9,060 bases of DNA. Source: JBPOIS01 sp052034295. Its GTDB lineage: Bacteria; Pseudomonadota; Gammaproteobacteria; Pseudomonadales; Moraxellaceae. Below the pieces are notes generated by a model that did no database searches, was not told the origin of the DNA, and saw only the letters and a program-made list of their open reading frames with translations. This document shows, in pieces, positions 7,341 through 9,060 of the stretch. The stretch's first letter is position 1, and each line of letters opens with the position of its first letter. Position numbers and translations under genes: made by a program. The stretch covers positions 1-9,060 of the forward strand of contig JBPOIS010000030.1 of the NCBI GenBank assembly GCA_052034295.1, read 5' to 3'.

Positions 7341-7534
7341 GCACACGGGCTGCTGGATGTTTGCAGCGGTGGGACTTGTCAAGTGCGCTGCTGTGTGCGC
7401 ACAATCAGACCAGCTGGACAGAACGTTAAAGCAATTTTTCGGTTGTTTTTTGGACAGTTGGGAGGAGTGGCGACACGACCTGTCTGTTGTGGGCTTTATT
7501 TTTATCAGAATCCGTCCAGACCCAGGAGATATCC
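7341..7534. other. Intergenic region between queA and the EcsC-like gene
   Basis: This stretch contains a short palindrome ACTTG-T-CAAGT (7374-7384) that overlaps an inverted repeat GTGCGC/GCGCAC (7383-7388 and 7397-7402). There is also an 8-base palindrome CCAGCTGG (7410-7417). Further on, an AT-rich weak stem (7428-7434 with 7443-7449) leads into a T-run and could be a poor terminator for queA. A TTGTCA (7376-7381) with CACAAT (7400-7405), 18 bases apart, is a weak candidate promoter for the next gene. Base composition falls from GC-rich to AT-rich across the region. Confidence 0.4.
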
Positions 7535-8257
7535 ATGAGTTCATCCAAAGAGTTGGCATTTGATGGCCACGACACCCCTCTGATCCTAAAAGCCGTCAGT
7601 GCTCTTGTGGCAGATCCTCAAAAACTGAAAAACGATGCTCAAAAGCTTATTTTTAAGGTAAAGGATACCAATCCTGGTGCATCGGACACAGAAATTAGGA
7701 AAAAATGCACTGAAAAAATTATCTCTCAATATTCTTACTATGCAGCCGCAGGTGGTGTTGGTGCTGCATTGCCTTCAGTCATTCCCGGAATTGGTCAAGT
7801 GGCCAGCATTGCTGGAGGAGCAGCTGCGGATGTTGCCCTTTCCATGAAGTTTCAAATTGAAATGGTCATGGAGCTTGCCACAGTCTATGGACATGACATC
7901 AGTGAGATCGAGGGACAGCGGCTGTGTTACCTGATTGCGGGGCTGGGTGCTGTTGGTCAGGCGACGAGTCAAGGAGCAAATAAAATGGCTTCGAGTGCTT
8001 TCATTCGGGTGGTCAATGAAAATCTTAAGGGCGCCACCCTGACAGCAGTCAAAGAAGCTTTTAAAACGATTGGTGTTCAATTCACCAAAAAAGGCCTTGT
8101 GAAGGCCATTCCCTTTGGTGTAGGGGCGTTGGTTGGTGGTGCTTTAAACAAAGGGCTGACCATGTACGTGGGTTCAAAAGCTGTGGATTTTTTTGAAGCT
8201 GAAATTAAATCAATCAAGAAGCTGTCACAGCAGCCGCCAGAAATCCTTGTCAATTAA
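7535..8257 (+). CDS. EcsC-like family protein of unknown function
   Basis: A 240-residue protein; start at 7535 follows a clear AGGAGAT Shine-Dalgarno sequence (7524-7530). The N-terminal 65 residues are charged and probably helical. Then comes a Gly/Ala-rich hydrophobic hairpin, AAAGGVGAALPSVIPGIGQV (70-89) and ASIAGGAAADVALSMKFQIE (90-109), followed by MVMELATVYGHDI (110-122). A second hydrophobic segment, IPFGVGALVGGALNKGLTMY (192-211), ends with VGSKAVDFF. This layout (hairpin, then a loop ending in YGHD, then a late PxxGAxxGxxxN helix pair) resembles the EcsC family, and more loosely DUF697; no catalytic motif is visible. The family is membrane-associated and its function is poorly known. 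The gene is strikingly AT-rich for this window: 22 of 60 bases at 7621-7680 and 17 of 60 at 7681-7740 are G or C. It is a single gene with its own terminator, placed between queA and tgt. Confidence 0.7.
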   Translation: MSSSKELAFDGHDTPLILKAVSALVADPQKLKNDAQKLIFKVKDTNPGASDTEIRKKCTEKIISQYSYYAAAGGVGAALPSVIPGIGQVASIAGGAAADVALSMKFQIEMVMELATVYGHDISEIEGQRLCYLIAGLGAVGQATSQGANKMASSAFIRVVNENLKGATLTAVKEAFKTIGVQFTKKGLVKAIPFGVGALVGGALNKGLTMYVGSKAVDFFEAEIKSIKKLSQQPPEILVN

Positions 8258-8261
8258 CGTT

Positions 8262-8287
8262 AAACCAGCCTCCGGGCTGGTTTTTTT
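8262..8287 (+). terminator. Rho-independent terminator of the EcsC-like gene
   Basis: AAACCAGCC (8262-8270) and GGCTGGTTT (8275-8283) form a perfect 9-pair stem around the loop TCCG, and the T-run continues to 8287. It begins 5 bases after the stop codon. This is a textbook terminator and separates the gene from tgt. Confidence 0.92.
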
Positions 8288-8352
8288 ATCGCAAGACTTG
8301 CACCCCAACCGCTCCCCCCACCCAACACCGCCCATTCCTGGCCGGTTTGGCC

Positions 8353-8358
8353 TACAAT
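8353..8358 (+). promoter_or_regulatory. Candidate -10 box for tgt
   Basis: TACAAT lies 75 bases before the tgt ATG and differs from the consensus at one position. The -35 region at the proper distance (around 8330-8335) is poor, so this is a suggestion. tgt needs its own promoter because a strong terminator lies just upstream at 8262-8287. Confidence 0.35.
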
Positions 8359-8432
8359 AGCCGCTTTTGGCCGATTGCGGCGGCGGGCCAGCCGCTTGCC
8401 GAATGGGCGGATCACGGGATGCGGAGGCTGCC

Positions 8433-9060
8433 ATGCACTTTGAACTACTGGCCACTGACGGTCTGGCCCGCCGGGGCCGCCTGACCCTGGCCCACGGCAC
8501 GGTGGAAACCCCGGCCTTCATGCCGGTGGGCACCTATGGCACGGTAAAAGGCATGCTGCCGCGTGACATTGAAGCCATCGGCGCCCACATCATTCTGGGC
8601 AATACCTTCCACCTGTGGCTGCGGCCCGGCCTGGAGGTGATCCGCGAGCATGGCGGGCTGCATGATTTTGTGCAGTGGGACCGACCCATTCTGACCGACT
8701 CCGGCGGCTTTCAGGTGTTTAGCCTCGGGGCCATGCGCAAGATCAGCGAGGCGGGCGTGACCTTTCGTTCCCCAATCGACGGCAGCAAGGTGTTTTTGTC
8801 CCCGGAGACCTCGATGGACATTCAGCGCGTGCTGAACTCGGACATCGTGATGATCTTCGATGAATGCACGCCGTACCCGGCCACGGTGGATCAGGCGCGC
8901 ACCAGCATGGAACTGTCCTTGCGCTGGGCCAGGCGCTGCAAACAGGCCCATGAGGGCAACCCGAATGCGCTGTTTGGCATCGTGCAGGGCGGCATGTATC
9001 CCGAGCTGCGCGACATTTCACTGGAGGGACTGCAGCAGATCGGCTTTGATGGCTATGCCA
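8433..9060 (+). CDS. tgt: Queuine/preQ1 tRNA-guanine transglycosylase (3' end beyond window)
   Basis: Tgt exchanges guanine 34 of GUN-anticodon tRNAs (Asp, Asn, His, Tyr) for preQ1, the step before QueA. The first 209 residues of about 375 are present. They follow the E. coli protein closely: LARRGRLTLAHGTVETPAFM (11-30), PVGTYGTVKGM, LGNTFHLWLRPG (55-66), LTDSGGFQVFSL (87-98) with the catalytic-site D89, DIVMIFDECTPYP (137-149) with D143 and C145, and GIVQGGMY (182-189). The nucleophilic aspartate and the zinc-binding cysteines lie in the missing part. A GGAGG (8423-8427) is 5 bases before the ATG. Confidence 0.97.
   Translation, partial: MHFELLATDGLARRGRLTLAHGTVETPAFMPVGTYGTVKGMLPRDIEAIGAHIILGNTFHLWLRPGLEVIREHGGLHDFVQWDRPILTDSGGFQVFSLGAMRKISEAGVTFRSPIDGSKVFLSPETSMDIQRVLNSDIVMIFDECTPYPATVDQARTSMELSLRWARRCKQAHEGNPNALFGIVQGGMYPELRDISLEGLQQIGFDGYA

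Overview
The window is about 9 kb of chromosomal DNA from a high-GC proteobacterium. Gene content and protein style (SecD, QueA and Tgt sequences, and the cydP-A-B-X-ybgE cluster) suggest a betaproteobacterium, perhaps of the Neisseriales. That placement is my inference from family knowledge; the sequence itself does not prove it. Nearly all of it is core housekeeping sequence on which the reading is secure.

Layout, left to right. Positions 1-1798 (minus strand) hold secD, cut at the window edge near its C-terminus. yajC (2168-1806, minus) lies just upstream of it in the same transcription unit. A 270-base divergent intergenic region (2169-2438) separates this unit from a rightward cytochrome bd oxidase operon. 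The operon runs cydP-like small subunit, cydA, cydB, cydX and ybgE (2439-5870), with overlapping or nearly touching genes. Next is a strong sigma70-type promoter, a tRNA-Leu(CAA) and a tRNA-Ser(TGA), closed by a rho-independent terminator. Then come queA (6303-7340), an AT-rich gene for an EcsC-like protein (7535-8257) with its own terminator, and tgt, cut off at the right edge.

Functionally there are three blocks. SecD and YajC belong to the Sec translocon accessory complex at the inner membrane. The cyd genes encode a complete quinol oxidase of the high-oxygen-affinity bd type, with two one-helix small subunits and the YbgE accessory protein. QueA and Tgt act in queuosine modification of tRNA.

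Two arrangements stand out. In many proteobacteria queA-tgt-yajC-secD-secF form one co-directional cluster. Here yajC-secD points the opposite way and is parted from queA-tgt by the cyd operon and the tRNAs. Also, queA and tgt, usually adjacent, are separated by a gene of clearly lower GC content, which looks like a horizontally acquired insertion. I found no CRISPR array, transposase, integrase or rRNA. The EcsC-like gene is the only part whose function is truly open.
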